Part shown: positions 52,072-60,602 of the stretch, piece by piece | Layout of the letters: every line of letters starts with the position of its first letter | How positions within the stretch are numbered: the first letter of the stretch is position 1 | DNA from: Micrococcales bacterium | GTDB lineage: Bacteria; Actinomycetota; Actinomycetes; S36-B12; UBA10799 | Length of the DNA: 64,000 bases | NCBI GenBank assembly: GCA_016703125.1 | Contig: JADJCR010000003.1 | Span: 124,001-188,000, forward strand | Direction: 5' to 3' | Notes under the pieces: generated by a model | Told to the model about the DNA's origin: nothing | Database searches by the model: none | Seen by the model: the letters and a program-made list of their open reading frames with translations, nothing else | Program-made: the position numbers and the translations under genes

Positions 52072-52872
52072 GTGGGCAATGAAGGCACCGGCGGTACTGG
52101 GTACGTGACCCTCGAAGTGGTCGACGGGGTGGGCGTGCTGACGCTCGCGCGGCCTCCCATGAATGCGCTGTCCGTGGCGGTGCAGCAGCAGATCGCAGCG
52201 GCCGCCCGGGAGGCCGACCAGCGCCGGGACGTGGCCGCGCTCGTGGTGTATGGCGGCCCGAAGGTGTTCGCGGCGGGCGCCGACGTCAAGGAGATGGCCG
52301 ACTGGGACCACCAGACCACGGTGGAGCGCTCCCCGGCCCTGCAGGCGGCGTTCACCGCCCTCGCCGAGGTCGGCAAGCCCACGATCGCCGCCATCACCGG
52401 CTACGCCCTCGGCGGTGGCCTGGAACTGGCGCTGTGCTGTGACTTCCGGGTGTGCGCAGACAGCGCCAAACTCGGCCTGCCGGAGATCCAGTTGGGCATC
52501 ATCCCGGGCGCCGGCGGCACGCAGCGCCTCCCGCGACTCGTGGGCCCGGCCCGCGCCAAGGAGATGATCTTCTCCGGGCGCCACGTGAAGGCCGACGAGG
52601 CGCAGCGCATAGGACTGGTGGACCTCGTGGTCCCGGCGGATGCGGTCCACGACGAAGCCATGACCTGGGCGCGACGTTACGTGGGCGGTCCGGCGATGGC
52701 GCTGCGGGCGGCGAAGACCGCCGTGGACCGCGGGATCGAGGTCGACCTCTGCAGTGGCCTGGAGTTGGAGCGCCAGCAGTTCGCCGGGCTGTTCGCCACG
52801 CACGACCGCACCGTCGGCATGGGTACGTTCCTGGAATCCGGACCCGGCCAGGCCCGATTCGAAGGACGATGA
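52072..52872 (+). CDS. Enoyl-CoA hydratase/isomerase (crotonase family)
   Basis: A 266-residue crotonase-fold enzyme. The oxyanion-hole segment VFAAGADVKEM, the first catalytic Glu in GGGLELALCCDF and the second in LPEIQLGIIPGAGGTQRLPR are all present, so hydratase activity is likely. GTG 52072 uses AAGGAG. The methyltransferase starts 3 bp after its stop. EchA17 (Rv3039c) holds the same place in M. tuberculosis, from memory, which supports a role near the polysaccharide/lipid cluster or in beta-oxidation with EtfBA. Confidence 0.9.
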   Translation: MGNEGTGGTGYVTLEVVDGVGVLTLARPPMNALSVAVQQQIAAAAREADQRRDVAALVVYGGPKVFAAGADVKEMADWDHQTTVERSPALQAAFTALAEVGKPTIAAITGYALGGGLELALCCDFRVCADSAKLGLPEIQLGIIPGAGGTQRLPRLVGPARAKEMIFSGRHVKADEAQRIGLVDLVVPADAVHDEAMTWARRYVGGPAMALRAAKTAVDRGIEVDLCSGLELERQQFAGLFATHDRTVGMGTFLESGPGQARFEGR

Positions 52873-52875
52873 AGC

Positions 52876-53812
52876 ATGACCCCACCCACCTCTGAGCAGA
52901 TCCAGCAGGCCTGGGACGACCCGAAACTGGCCAACCTCCTCTACCACGACTGGGAGGCCGACAGTTACGACGACAAGTGGTCGATCTCCTTCGACGAGCG
53001 CTGCATCACCTACGCGACGGACCGCTTCCGCAACGTCGCCGGCGAGGATGCCTGGCCGTACGGCAGCGCGCTGGAGCTGGGCTGCGGGACGGGCTTCTTC
53101 CTGCTGAACCTCAAGCTCGGCGGCGTGCTGGACGAGGGCCACGTCACCGATCTGTCCCCGGGTATGGTCGACGTCGCCAAGCGCAACGGTGCCCACCTGG
53201 GCTTCGACGTCGAGGGCCGGGTCGCCGACGCCGAGACGCTGCCGTATCCCGACGAGAGTTTCGACCTGGTGATCGGGCACGCGGTGCTGCACCACATCCC
53301 GGACCTCGACCAGGCCATGCGCGAGGTCTTGCGCGTGCTCAAGCCCGGGGGCCGGTTCGTGTTCGCCGGCGAGCCGACCGCAAAGGGGGACATCGTGGCG
53401 CGCCGGCTGTCGCACCTGACGTGGAACGTCGCCAAACGGATCACCCACCTGCCCGGCCTGCGCGACAAGTACGCCAAGACGGATGCGGAACTCGACGAGT
53501 CGTCGCGGGCAGCGGTACTCGAGGCAGTGGTGGACATCCACACCTTCGACCCGGCCGAACTGCGGCGGCTGTGCGCGCGTGCGGGTGCCATCGACGTGCG
53601 GACCGTGACCGAGGAGCTGACCGCCTCCTGGTTCGGCTGGCCCGTGCGCACGGTCGAGGCCGCGGTGAAACCCGGCTCGCTGGGCTTCCGGGCGGGCGTA
53701 CTTCGCCTACGGGACGTGGCTGGCCCTGTCGGCACTGGACGCCAAGGTCATGACCAGGATCGTGCCCGCGCAGTACTTCTACAACGTGAGTGTCACCGGA
53801 ACCAAGGCGTGA
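52876..53812 (+). CDS. SAM-dependent methyltransferase (Rv3038c-like), one frameshift near its end
   Basis: About 312 residues when repaired. Starts LANLLYHDWEADSYDDKWSI; SAM site LELGCGTGFFLLNL, then VTDLSPGMVDVAKRNG and DLVIGHAVLHHIPD; a class I fold. In GGG 53694-53696 one G is missing. Adding it gives GFRAGAYFAYGTWLAL and the end AQYFYNVSVTGTKA with TGA at 53810-53812. Without this repair the frame runs on into the acyltransferase. From memory the same gene stands beside echA17 and the methylglucose lipopolysaccharide genes of mycobacteria. The sugar or lipid substrate is unproven. Confidence 0.82.
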
Positions 53813-54510
53813 GCCGGGACCCGCGCAACGCACGCTTCCTCACCTGGGCGTCGCTGAAGTGGGTCGTGCGCAATCGTGCCTGGTCGTTCTGGTACCTCGT
53901 TCGCTACTGGCGGTTCTTCTGGTTGAAAGTGCGCCATCCGCACATCGTCACCGAGGGCTTCGTCTTCATCGGCCGGCGTGCGGAACTCTACGCCCGGAAG
54001 GGATACGGTCAACTGATCCTCGGGCGCTGGGTGCATGTTGGGGAGGAGAACCGCCTGCGCGTGCACGAGGGGACGCTGCGGGTCGGCGACAAGACGGTCT
54101 TCGGCCGCGACAACACCATCAACACCTACCTGGACATCGAGATCGGCGCCAGCTGCATCGTCGCGGATTGGGTGTACATCTGCGACTTCGACCACGTCTT
54201 CGACGATGTGAGCCTGCCGATCAAGGACCAGGGGATCGTGAAGAGTCCGGTGCGGATCGGCCCGGACTGCTGGCTGGGCGCGAAGGTCACCGTCACCCGC
54301 GGCACCTTCGTGGGCGAGGGCTGTGTGCTGGCCGCCAACTCCGTGGTCCGCGGCACGATCCCGCCGAAGTCCGTGGTGGGTGGGGTGCCTGCCCGCGTGC
54401 TCAAGGACCGGCAGGTGCAGTTCGACGCGGCCGCCGCGCGCCGGGCGGCGCTGGCCGACATCGCGCGCAAGACCCGGGTGGCCGCCGAGGAGCAGCGCCG
54501 GCAGGGATGA
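53809..54510 (+). CDS. Left-handed beta-helix acyltransferase (hexapeptide repeat; Rv3034c-like)
   Basis: A 233-residue enzyme of the LbetaH/maltose-galactoside acetyltransferase type. The hexapeptide region (residues about 75-205) has ILGRWVHVGEENRLRVHEG, DNTINTYLDIEIGASCIVAD, CDFDHVFDDVSLPIKDQG and GPDCWLGAKVTVTRGTFVGE. The active-site His is in DFDHVFDD. GTG 53809 overlaps the true methyltransferase stop (GTGA). It probably adds a short acyl, such as acetyl, to a sugar of the modified glucan; this is inferred from location. Confidence 0.85.
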   Translation: MSRDPRNARFLTWASLKWVVRNRAWSFWYLVRYWRFFWLKVRHPHIVTEGFVFIGRRAELYARKGYGQLILGRWVHVGEENRLRVHEGTLRVGDKTVFGRDNTINTYLDIEIGASCIVADWVYICDFDHVFDDVSLPIKDQGIVKSPVRIGPDCWLGAKVTVTRGTFVGEGCVLAANSVVRGTIPPKSVVGGVPARVLKDRQVQFDAAAARRAALADIARKTRVAAEEQRRQG

Positions 54511-54551
54511 CAGGCCGGGCGAACACGGGCCCTCCGGACCCCGTTTACGGC

Positions 54552-54557
54552 TACCCT
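54552..54557 (+). promoter_or_regulatory. -10 box TACCCT for the ATP-grasp gene
   Basis: TACCCT ends 7 nt before ATG 54565: a leaderless start in the 54-bp gap after the acyltransferase. Confidence 0.5.
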
Positions 54558-54564
54558 GATCGGC

Positions 54565-56034
54565 ATGAACGGGCACCCCGAATTCGAGGCACTCGAAGCC
54601 GCTCTGCCCGACATGGCCCGCACCTTCGTGGCCGATCCCGCGGCGCCGCACTGCCTCGTGGTGGTGCCGAGCATGTCGTTCGACCAGCAGTTGCTGCGCA
54701 ACGTGGTCGGCGTCGAGCACTACGAGGAGCGATTGCTGGCGATGCTGCTGCAGTTGCACACCCCCAACGTCCATGTGGTGTTCTGCTCCAGCGGCCCGAT
54801 CAAGGATGTCATCGTCGAGTACTACCTTGACCTCATCCCGGGGGTGCCGGTGTCGCACTCCCGGCCCCGGTTGACCATGATCAGCTGCGACGACCTCTCG
54901 CACCGCCCGCTGACGGAGAAACTGCTCGAACGGCCCGGCCGCCTGCGGGAGATCCGTGAGGAGGTGGACCGTTCCCGGGCCGCCGCCATCGTGTGTATGA
55001 ACACCACTGACCTGGAACGCAAGCTCGCGACGGAACTCGGCGTGCCGTTGCTGGGCAACCCGCCCGACCGCGACCACCTGGGCTCCAAGTCCGGCAGCCG
55101 GGACGCCTTCCGCGAGGCCGGCATCGACTTGCCCGCCGGCTTCGAGCACCTGACCTCCATGGACGACGTGGTCACCGCGCTGGCCGCCCTCAAGCGCGAA
55201 CATCCCGACCTGCTGGCGGGGGTGGTCAAACTCGAGGAGGGCTTCTCCGGCGAGGGCAATGCGATCTTCCGCTACGAGCACGGCACGGATGAGGCGTCGA
55301 TCCGGGAGGCGCTGCCGAAGCACCTGAAGATGCAGGCGCCGGCGGAGGACTACGCGTCGTTCAGCGCCCGCTTCGAGGACATGGGTGGCATCGTCGAGGA
55401 GTTCGTCAACGGGGTCTCGGCCTCCCCATCCGGGCAGGGCTACATCGGCCCGCTGGGCACCCTGCGGGCGCTGAGCACGCACGACCAACTCCTCGGCGGC
55501 GCCGATGGTCAAGTGTTCGAGGGCTCGACGTTCCCCGCGGCCGCGCGGTACCGGCGGCGCGTTCAGGACGACACCATGAGAGTCGGCGAGGTGCTGCAGG
55601 CGCAGGGCGCCCGGGGACGCTTCGCTGTGGACTTCGTGGAGGCGGGCGACCGGCTGTGCGCCATCGAGATCAACCTGCGCAAGGGCGGCACGACACACCC
55701 GATGCTCACGATGGCGGTGATCACCGAGGGGCACTACGACCCCGGATCCGGAGTGTTCCGAACCGGGTCGGGTGCCGAGAAGTGCTACTACGCCACCGAC
55801 AACCTGCGTTCGGAGTCCTACCGGGGGATCTCGGTGCCGGACCTGCTCGACGCTGCGGTGACCCGCCGGTTGACGTTCGACCCGGTCACTGAGCGCGGCT
55901 GTGTGTTCCACATGCTCGGCGCACTCTCGGAATACGGCAAGGTCGGCGTCACCTGCATCGCCGACACGCTAGAGGACGCGATCAGCGACTACCGTGCTGT
56001 CGTGGACATGGTGGACGCACTGGGCGCCCACTGA
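54565..56034 (+). CDS. ATP-grasp enzyme, peptide ligase PGM1-like
   Basis: A 489-residue protein with a pre-ATP-grasp domain (to about 165: LVVVPSMSFDQQLLRNVVGV) and an ATP-grasp domain. ATP-binding marks: GVVKLEEGFSGEGNAIFRY, the metal-binding CAIEINLRKGGTTHPMLTM, and SASPSGQGYIGPLG. The arrangement is like PGM1-type amide-forming ligases. No peptide substrate gene is beside it. It lies among modified-glucan genes, an unexpected partner. ATG 54565 has a leaderless promoter. Confidence 0.8.
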   Translation: MNGHPEFEALEAALPDMARTFVADPAAPHCLVVVPSMSFDQQLLRNVVGVEHYEERLLAMLLQLHTPNVHVVFCSSGPIKDVIVEYYLDLIPGVPVSHSRPRLTMISCDDLSHRPLTEKLLERPGRLREIREEVDRSRAAAIVCMNTTDLERKLATELGVPLLGNPPDRDHLGSKSGSRDAFREAGIDLPAGFEHLTSMDDVVTALAALKREHPDLLAGVVKLEEGFSGEGNAIFRYEHGTDEASIREALPKHLKMQAPAEDYASFSARFEDMGGIVEEFVNGVSASPSGQGYIGPLGTLRALSTHDQLLGGADGQVFEGSTFPAAARYRRRVQDDTMRVGEVLQAQGARGRFAVDFVEAGDRLCAIEINLRKGGTTHPMLTMAVITEGHYDPGSGVFRTGSGAEKCYYATDNLRSESYRGISVPDLLDAAVTRRLTFDPVTERGCVFHMLGALSEYGKVGVTCIADTLEDAISDYRAVVDMVDALGAH

Positions 56035-56050
56035 AGGCCGGAGGTCACCC

Positions 56051-56335
56051 ATGTGTGGTTGCTTCGTCGTGGCGCTTGGCGCCTTCTTCCCGCGCGTCGC
56101 ACTGGTGTTGCTGTGGCTGTTCGGCGACACCGTGGAGAGGGCGTTCGACAACAACTGGCTCATCCCGCTGCTGGGCCTGCTCCTGCTGCCGTACACGACC
56201 CTGTCCTACGTGCTGCTCTACTGGTGGCTCGGCGAGGTGACCGGCTTCACGTGGTTCTTCATCGTGCTGGCCTTCTTCCTCGACCTCGGGTCCTACGCGA
56301 GTTCGGCGCGGACGCGCAACTACCGGGCGGCCTGA
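56051..56335 (+). CDS. Small hypothetical membrane protein
   Basis: A 94-residue protein with three hydrophobic stretches (VALGAFFPRVALVLLWLFG, LIPLLGLLLLPYTTLSYVLL, FTWFFIVLAFFLDLGSYA) and the motif FDNNW. Similar short proteins are common in actinobacteria, and their role is unknown. ATG 56051 has CGGAGGTCACCC upstream. It follows the ATP-grasp gene after 16 bp and is convergent with the GT4 gene. Confidence 0.75.
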   Translation: MCGCFVVALGAFFPRVALVLLWLFGDTVERAFDNNWLIPLLGLLLLPYTTLSYVLLYWWLGEVTGFTWFFIVLAFFLDLGSYASSARTRNYRAA

Positions 56336-56336
56336 G

Positions 56337-57533
56337 TCACCAGACCGGGTGGCGCGGGGCGGCCGTTGCCCTTTGCGGGTGCGGTCCGCGGGTGCAGGTG
56401 CGGTACACCTGATCGGTGCGCGCCGCGATGTCGGACCACCGGTAGTGGCGCAGAGCCGCTGTTGCGGCATCGCGGCGGCGAGCGGTCCCGACCGGGTCGG
56501 ACCACGCAGCGTTGATCTGGTCGGCCAGGTCCTGCGGGTCACCAGGTCGGCAGCGGCGGCCCCGGTCGTCGGTGACGAATTCGGCGAGACCTCCGGTGTC
56601 GCCGACGACGAGCGGCACCCCGGCCGCAGCACCCTCGAGGGCCACGATCCCGAACGGTTCGTAGGAACTGGGTGCGATGAGCAGGTCGGAACTCCCGTAC
56701 ACCGCCTGCAGGGTCGCTTCGTCGACGTGTCCGAGCAGGGACACGTGGGACTGCAGGCCGGCCGCGGCGATCCGGTCGGCGACCTCATGGGACTTGCCGC
56801 CGGTGCCCACCATCCGCAACCGGGCTTGTGGGTGTGCGCGCAGGACGTGCGGCATGGCGTCCACGGCGGTGAAGACGCCCTTCTCCCATTCGAGGCGTCC
56901 AACGAAACTGATGCGTGGCGACCCGTCGAGAAGATCCGCGGGCACGCGGACGGGTTCGGTCCGGGCCGCAGGGTCGATCCCGTTCGGGATGACCGTGATG
57001 CGGCTGCGGTCCACGTGGTGGCCGCGGACCACCTCCTCGGCCATGCTCGACGAGCACACGATCAGGCCATCGGCCTCGTCGACGAGCCACTGCTCCACAA
57101 GATGGACCCCGCGCGCGACGTCGTCGGGGAGCCAGCCGTTGTGCCGCCCCGCCTCGGTGGCGTGCACAGTCGCGATCAGCGTCACCCCCAGGTGCGTCGC
57201 AGCGGTGCTGCCGGCGCGTCCGACCACCCAGTCGTGGGCGTGCAGGACATCCGCGCCCGTCACAGCGCGCGCCGCCTGCCCGATGCGGGCATCCAGGCTG
57301 CCGACCCAGGTGAGCAGGGACGGGAGGTGGTAGGGGAACGGTCCGTCCGGTGCCACCCGCACGACCTCGACCCCGGCCAGTTCCTCGCGTGACGCTGCAC
57401 CTTCGGGCTGCTGGGTGACCACAGTGACCTCGTCGCCATTGGCTGCCTGCGCGGTCGCGAGTGCATGCACGTGCCGGCCCAGACCGCCGTAGACGACCGG
57501 TGGGTACTCCCAGGTCAGGTGGACGACGTGCAC
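56337..57533 (-). CDS. GT4 glycosyltransferase (GlgA-like, Rv3032-type alpha-glucan synthase)
   Basis: A 398-residue GT-B enzyme. The N-terminus HVVHLTWEYPPVVYGGLGRH is typical of the GlgM/Rv3032 branch; GT4 motif SYEPFGIVALEGAAAGVPLV carries the nucleotide-sugar Glu residues (EPFGxxxxE), and FVGRLEWEKGV is the second-domain start. GTG 57533 is one base from the GH57 stop, so they are co-translated. In mycobacteria this enzyme elongates the glucan of methylglucose lipopolysaccharide, which fits the operon. Confidence 0.88.
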   Translation of the reverse strand: MHVVHLTWEYPPVVYGGLGRHVHALATAQAANGDEVTVVTQQPEGAASREELAGVEVVRVAPDGPFPYHLPSLLTWVGSLDARIGQAARAVTGADVLHAHDWVVGRAGSTAATHLGVTLIATVHATEAGRHNGWLPDDVARGVHLVEQWLVDEADGLIVCSSSMAEEVVRGHHVDRSRITVIPNGIDPAARTEPVRVPADLLDGSPRISFVGRLEWEKGVFTAVDAMPHVLRAHPQARLRMVGTGGKSHEVADRIAAAGLQSHVSLLGHVDEATLQAVYGSSDLLIAPSSYEPFGIVALEGAAAGVPLVVGDTGGLAEFVTDDRGRRCRPGDPQDLADQINAAWSDPVGTARRRDAATAALRHYRWSDIAARTDQVYRTCTRGPHPQRATAAPRHPVW

Positions 57534-58972
57534 TACAACAACCGCGGGTCTAGGTGGCCGAACGGCCGTTCCGCCAGAGGTGCCTGCGGCCGGCCGGTCT
57601 CGATGGCTGCGGCGATGCGTTCGAAGTGCCGGTGGTGCTCGTCGTGGCGTTGCCGCGCGTACCCGGCAGCGCTGTCCTTGGTCACCATGAAGGCCCAGTC
57701 GCTGGAAAGGGCCAGCAGGGCCTGGGTCGCGAGGTCCACCCTTCGGGCGTCGCGGCTCTCGGGGTCCGCCGATTTCAGCCAGCGCCGAACGAGATCTTCG
57801 TTGTCGTCGATCATGTCCGACACCTGCGGACCGGCCCACACCCGGAAGTCCTTGCCGCTGCCCCATGAGCCCGGCCCGGGGTCGATGCGCCCGGCAACAT
57901 CGGTGCTGGCGCGGGCCAGGGTGGTGATCTCGACGCCGGCCTGCGGCAACAAGGTGAGGACCCGTTCCAGCCACTGCGGCCCCTCGTGCCACCAATGCCC
58001 GAACAACTCGGTGTCGTAGGCGGCAACGACCAGTGGATCGGGCCGGGTCCGGCGCAGTTCCAGGAGGCGCCGGCGGACCACGGTGACGAAGTCCTCGGCG
58101 TCGCGTTCCACGGCCCGGGCTGCGGCAGCCTCGTCGTAGGGTGCCTTGTCCGTGCCGTGGACGGCGCCGGAGGTCACCCGGCGGGTCCGGAAGCCCGCAT
58201 CGTCCACCACGTGGAAGTCCCGGTACTCGTGGTGACCCGGGTATCCCTTGCGCGGCGACCAGACGCGGTACGTCACATCCAGGTCGCGGCCGAACGCGAC
58301 CACGCCGGTGTCCCCGACGGTCCACGCACTGTGCGTTCCCCGGCCGACGTGCAGCATCGTCGGGCCGTCCAGGAGGAAATGACGTACGCCGGCGCGGTCG
58401 TAGACCTCCTCCAGCCCCGGCCGGTACCCGCACTCGGGCGCCCAGATGCCCTGCGGGGCGGTGCCGAAGCGGACGGTGTGGTCGTCGAGTCCCGTCCGCA
58501 GGCTGAACGCCGCGACCCGGTCCTCGAGCAGCGGCTGGAACGGGTGCGTGGCGGGCCCTGCGAGCAACTCGATGACACCGGTGTCGGCCAGGGCACGCAG
58601 CGCAGGTGAGAAGCCGGCCCGGTATCGGCCCTCGAGGGCTTCTAGCGCCGCGCGCGCGGCCCGGGCCTCGCGCGCCGCCGCTCCGGGATCGTGAGCGGCG
58701 AGTTCCTGGGTGCGCCACAGCCAGTCGGCGACCCACGTGCGGGCTCCTGCCAGGCACTGCGGATCGTCGAGTTGCGCTGCGAGGACTGGGGTGACGCCGA
58801 TGGTCACGAGGTCGCGGGCGCCGGTGTCGGCCAACCGTCGCAGGGCGTCGAGCACGGGGATATAGCTGGTAGCGACGGCCTGGTTGAGCCATTCCTCGCC
58901 GACCGGCCACCTGCCGTGCCCGCGCAGCCATGGCAGGTGGCTGTGCAGGACGAGTGCGAACCGCCCGATCAT
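57533..58972 (-). CDS. GH57 alpha-glucan branching enzyme (Rv3031-like)
   Basis: A 479-residue GH57 enzyme with the DUF1957 C-terminal part. The opening FALVLHSHLPWLRGHGRWPVG has the first-domain HxHxPW signature. The nucleophile Glu is in GIWAPECGYRPGLE and the Asp in VAAYDTELFGHWW. GH57 branching enzymes are known, and Rv3031 stands beside Rv3032 in the same order. ATG 58972 overlaps the upstream methyltransferase stop (ATGA). Confidence 0.9.
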   Translation of the reverse strand: MIGRFALVLHSHLPWLRGHGRWPVGEEWLNQAVATSYIPVLDALRRLADTGARDLVTIGVTPVLAAQLDDPQCLAGARTWVADWLWRTQELAAHDPGAAAREARAARAALEALEGRYRAGFSPALRALADTGVIELLAGPATHPFQPLLEDRVAAFSLRTGLDDHTVRFGTAPQGIWAPECGYRPGLEEVYDRAGVRHFLLDGPTMLHVGRGTHSAWTVGDTGVVAFGRDLDVTYRVWSPRKGYPGHHEYRDFHVVDDAGFRTRRVTSGAVHGTDKAPYDEAAAARAVERDAEDFVTVVRRRLLELRRTRPDPLVVAAYDTELFGHWWHEGPQWLERVLTLLPQAGVEITTLARASTDVAGRIDPGPGSWGSGKDFRVWAGPQVSDMIDDNEDLVRRWLKSADPESRDARRVDLATQALLALSSDWAFMVTKDSAAGYARQRHDEHHRHFERIAAAIETGRPQAPLAERPFGHLDPRLL

Positions 58973-59679
58973 GAGGCCACAACCACGAGGTCCAGGCTTG
59001 TGTCCACGTCGTAGCCCGTGACGGTGAAGTCGTTCACCGTCACACTGCTGACGAATTCCTCGAGTTCGGCCGGCCAGTGCCCCGACAACGACGCATCGAT
59101 CTGATCGGCGATGATGGCTGGGCGCTGGGACAGACGTGCCCCGTGGTGCACGCCGAACATCTCGATACGGGTGAACCCCGCTGCGCTCAGCAGGTCCACG
59201 AGCTGTTCGGCGTCGAACTCCTCGACGTGGAACGGGTTGGTGGGCTTGGCCCCCCGCGGCAGGCCGGGGGAGAACGTGAGCCGGTTGGGTGTGCTCAAGC
59301 AGGCCCACCCCGCGATGCGCCGGACCTCGCGCAGGAAGCCCGGCAGGTCCCACAGATGCTCCACCACCTGCAGGCTGACGACGGCGTCGAGCGGCGCGAA
59401 GGGCAGCCCGGCGAGGTTCGCCCGCACGTGTGGCAGGTCGTAGGTCGCCGCGCTGTGCTCGATCGCAGCCCGGTCGTAGTCGACGGCGACCACCCACGCG
59501 CCGGCCTCCCGCAGGATCTGCGCGCCGTACCCCTCCCCGGAGCCCGCCTCGAGGATGCGCTGGCCCGGGCAGCGGCCCGCGAGCCACCGGTAGACGACCT
59601 CGTGCCGGGCGAACCAGTACTGCTCGCGGGCGATCCCGGGCACGGTCCGCTCGCCGGTGAGGGGCAGGGGGGAGGGCAC
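58969..59679 (-). CDS. SAM-dependent methyltransferase (Rv3030-like, polysaccharide O-methylation)
   Basis: A 236-residue class I methyltransferase. TGERTVPGIAREQYWFARHE is the N-terminal mark; SAM site ILEAGSGEGYGAQILREAG; VVSLQVVEHLWDLPGFLREV and STPNRLTFSPG follow. GTG 59679 is chosen by TAGCCT 7 nt upstream. It heads the GH57-GT4 operon, and in M. tuberculosis the homologous gene is a proposed sugar O-methyltransferase for methylglucose lipopolysaccharide. Divergent from etfB. Confidence 0.87.
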   Translation of the reverse strand: MPSPLPLTGERTVPGIAREQYWFARHEVVYRWLAGRCPGQRILEAGSGEGYGAQILREAGAWVVAVDYDRAAIEHSAATYDLPHVRANLAGLPFAPLDAVVSLQVVEHLWDLPGFLREVRRIAGWACLSTPNRLTFSPGLPRGAKPTNPFHVEEFDAEQLVDLLSAAGFTRIEMFGVHHGARLSQRPAIIADQIDASLSGHWPAELEEFVSSVTVNDFTVTGYDVDTSLDLVVVAS

Positions 59680-59686
59680 GCTTCCC

Positions 59687-59692
59687 AGGCTA
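59687..59692 (-). promoter_or_regulatory. -10 box TAGCCT for the methyltransferase-GH57-GT4 operon
   Basis: TAGCCT on the minus strand, 7 nt before GTG 59679: leaderless transcript. About 115 bp separates it from etfB, with TAACAT (59738-59743) as a possible -10 for that direction. Confidence 0.5.
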
Positions 59693-59805
59693 CGGGCAGG
59701 GTGAGGGGGCAGTTCTGGCGCCATTCCTACTGGCGAGTAACATTGGTACACGTGCCGCGTGCGACAGTGCCCGGCCAAGCGCACCCGAGGAGGTTGACCG
59801 CGCCC

Positions 59806-60588
59806 ATGAAGATCGTCGTCTGCGTCAAGCAGGTCCCCGACACCTGGTCGGAGAAGAAGCTCGACCCCGCCACCAAGACCCTCGACCGGGCCTCCGTGGA
59901 CGGAGTGATGAACGAACTCGACGAGTACGCCGTCGAGGAAGGCCTGAAGATCGCCGAGGCCACCAGCGGTGAGGTGGTCGTGCTGTCCATGGGTCCCGAG
60001 CAGTCCACCGAGACCATCCGCAAGGCCCTGAGCATGGGAGCCGATGCCGGCATCCACATCGTCGACGACGGCCTGGCCGGCTCCGACGCCGTCGCCACCT
60101 CCCTGGCCATCGCCAAGGTGATCGAGGGCCGAGGCGTCGACCTGATCCTCTTCGGCTCGGAGTCCACTGATGCGCGCATGAGCGTGGTGCCGGCGATGGT
60201 GGCCGAGCGCCTGGGCCTGCCGCAGTTGACCTTCGCGAACAAGGTGGAAGCCCCGGGCGACGGCTCGGTGAAGGCCCACCGTGTGACCGACTACGGCTAC
60301 GACGTTGTCGAGGCCAGCACGCCTGCAGTCGTCTCTGTCGTCGAGAAGATCAACGAGCCCCGCTACCCGTCCTTCAAGGGCATCATGGCCGCGAAGAAGA
60401 AGCCCGTCGAGACGATCTCCGTGGCCGATGCCGGGATCGAGCCGGCCGCCGTCGGCCTGGGTGCCGCCTGGAGTGAGGTGGCCGAATTCGCCGCCGCGCC
60501 GGCCCGCGCCGCGGGCACGATCGTCACCGACGAGGGTGACGGTGGCGTGAAGATCGCCGATTACCTGTCCGAGCAGAAGTTCATCTAG
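59806..60588 (+). CDS. etfB: Electron transfer flavoprotein beta subunit
   Basis: A 260-residue protein. MKIVVCVKQVPDT is the classic start; GPEQSTETIRKALSMGAD and FGSESTDARMSVVPAMVAERLGLPQLTF form the AMP-binding part. With EtfA it takes electrons from acyl-CoA dehydrogenases to an ETF:quinone oxidoreductase. ATG 59806 has GAGGAGG 12 nt upstream, rather far, but no other start fits the family. EtfA follows after 14 bp. Confidence 0.95.
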   Translation: MKIVVCVKQVPDTWSEKKLDPATKTLDRASVDGVMNELDEYAVEEGLKIAEATSGEVVVLSMGPEQSTETIRKALSMGADAGIHIVDDGLAGSDAVATSLAIAKVIEGRGVDLILFGSESTDARMSVVPAMVAERLGLPQLTFANKVEAPGDGSVKAHRVTDYGYDVVEASTPAVVSVVEKINEPRYPSFKGIMAAKKKPVETISVADAGIEPAAVGLGAAWSEVAEFAAAPARAAGTIVTDEGDGGVKIADYLSEQKFI

Positions 60589-60602
60589 GGAGAACGAACA
60601 CA

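Noticed and set aside
52876..54510. A true bifunctional methyltransferase-acyltransferase
   Set aside because: The linker is out of frame with a conserved methyltransferase end; one base restores two overlapping genes.
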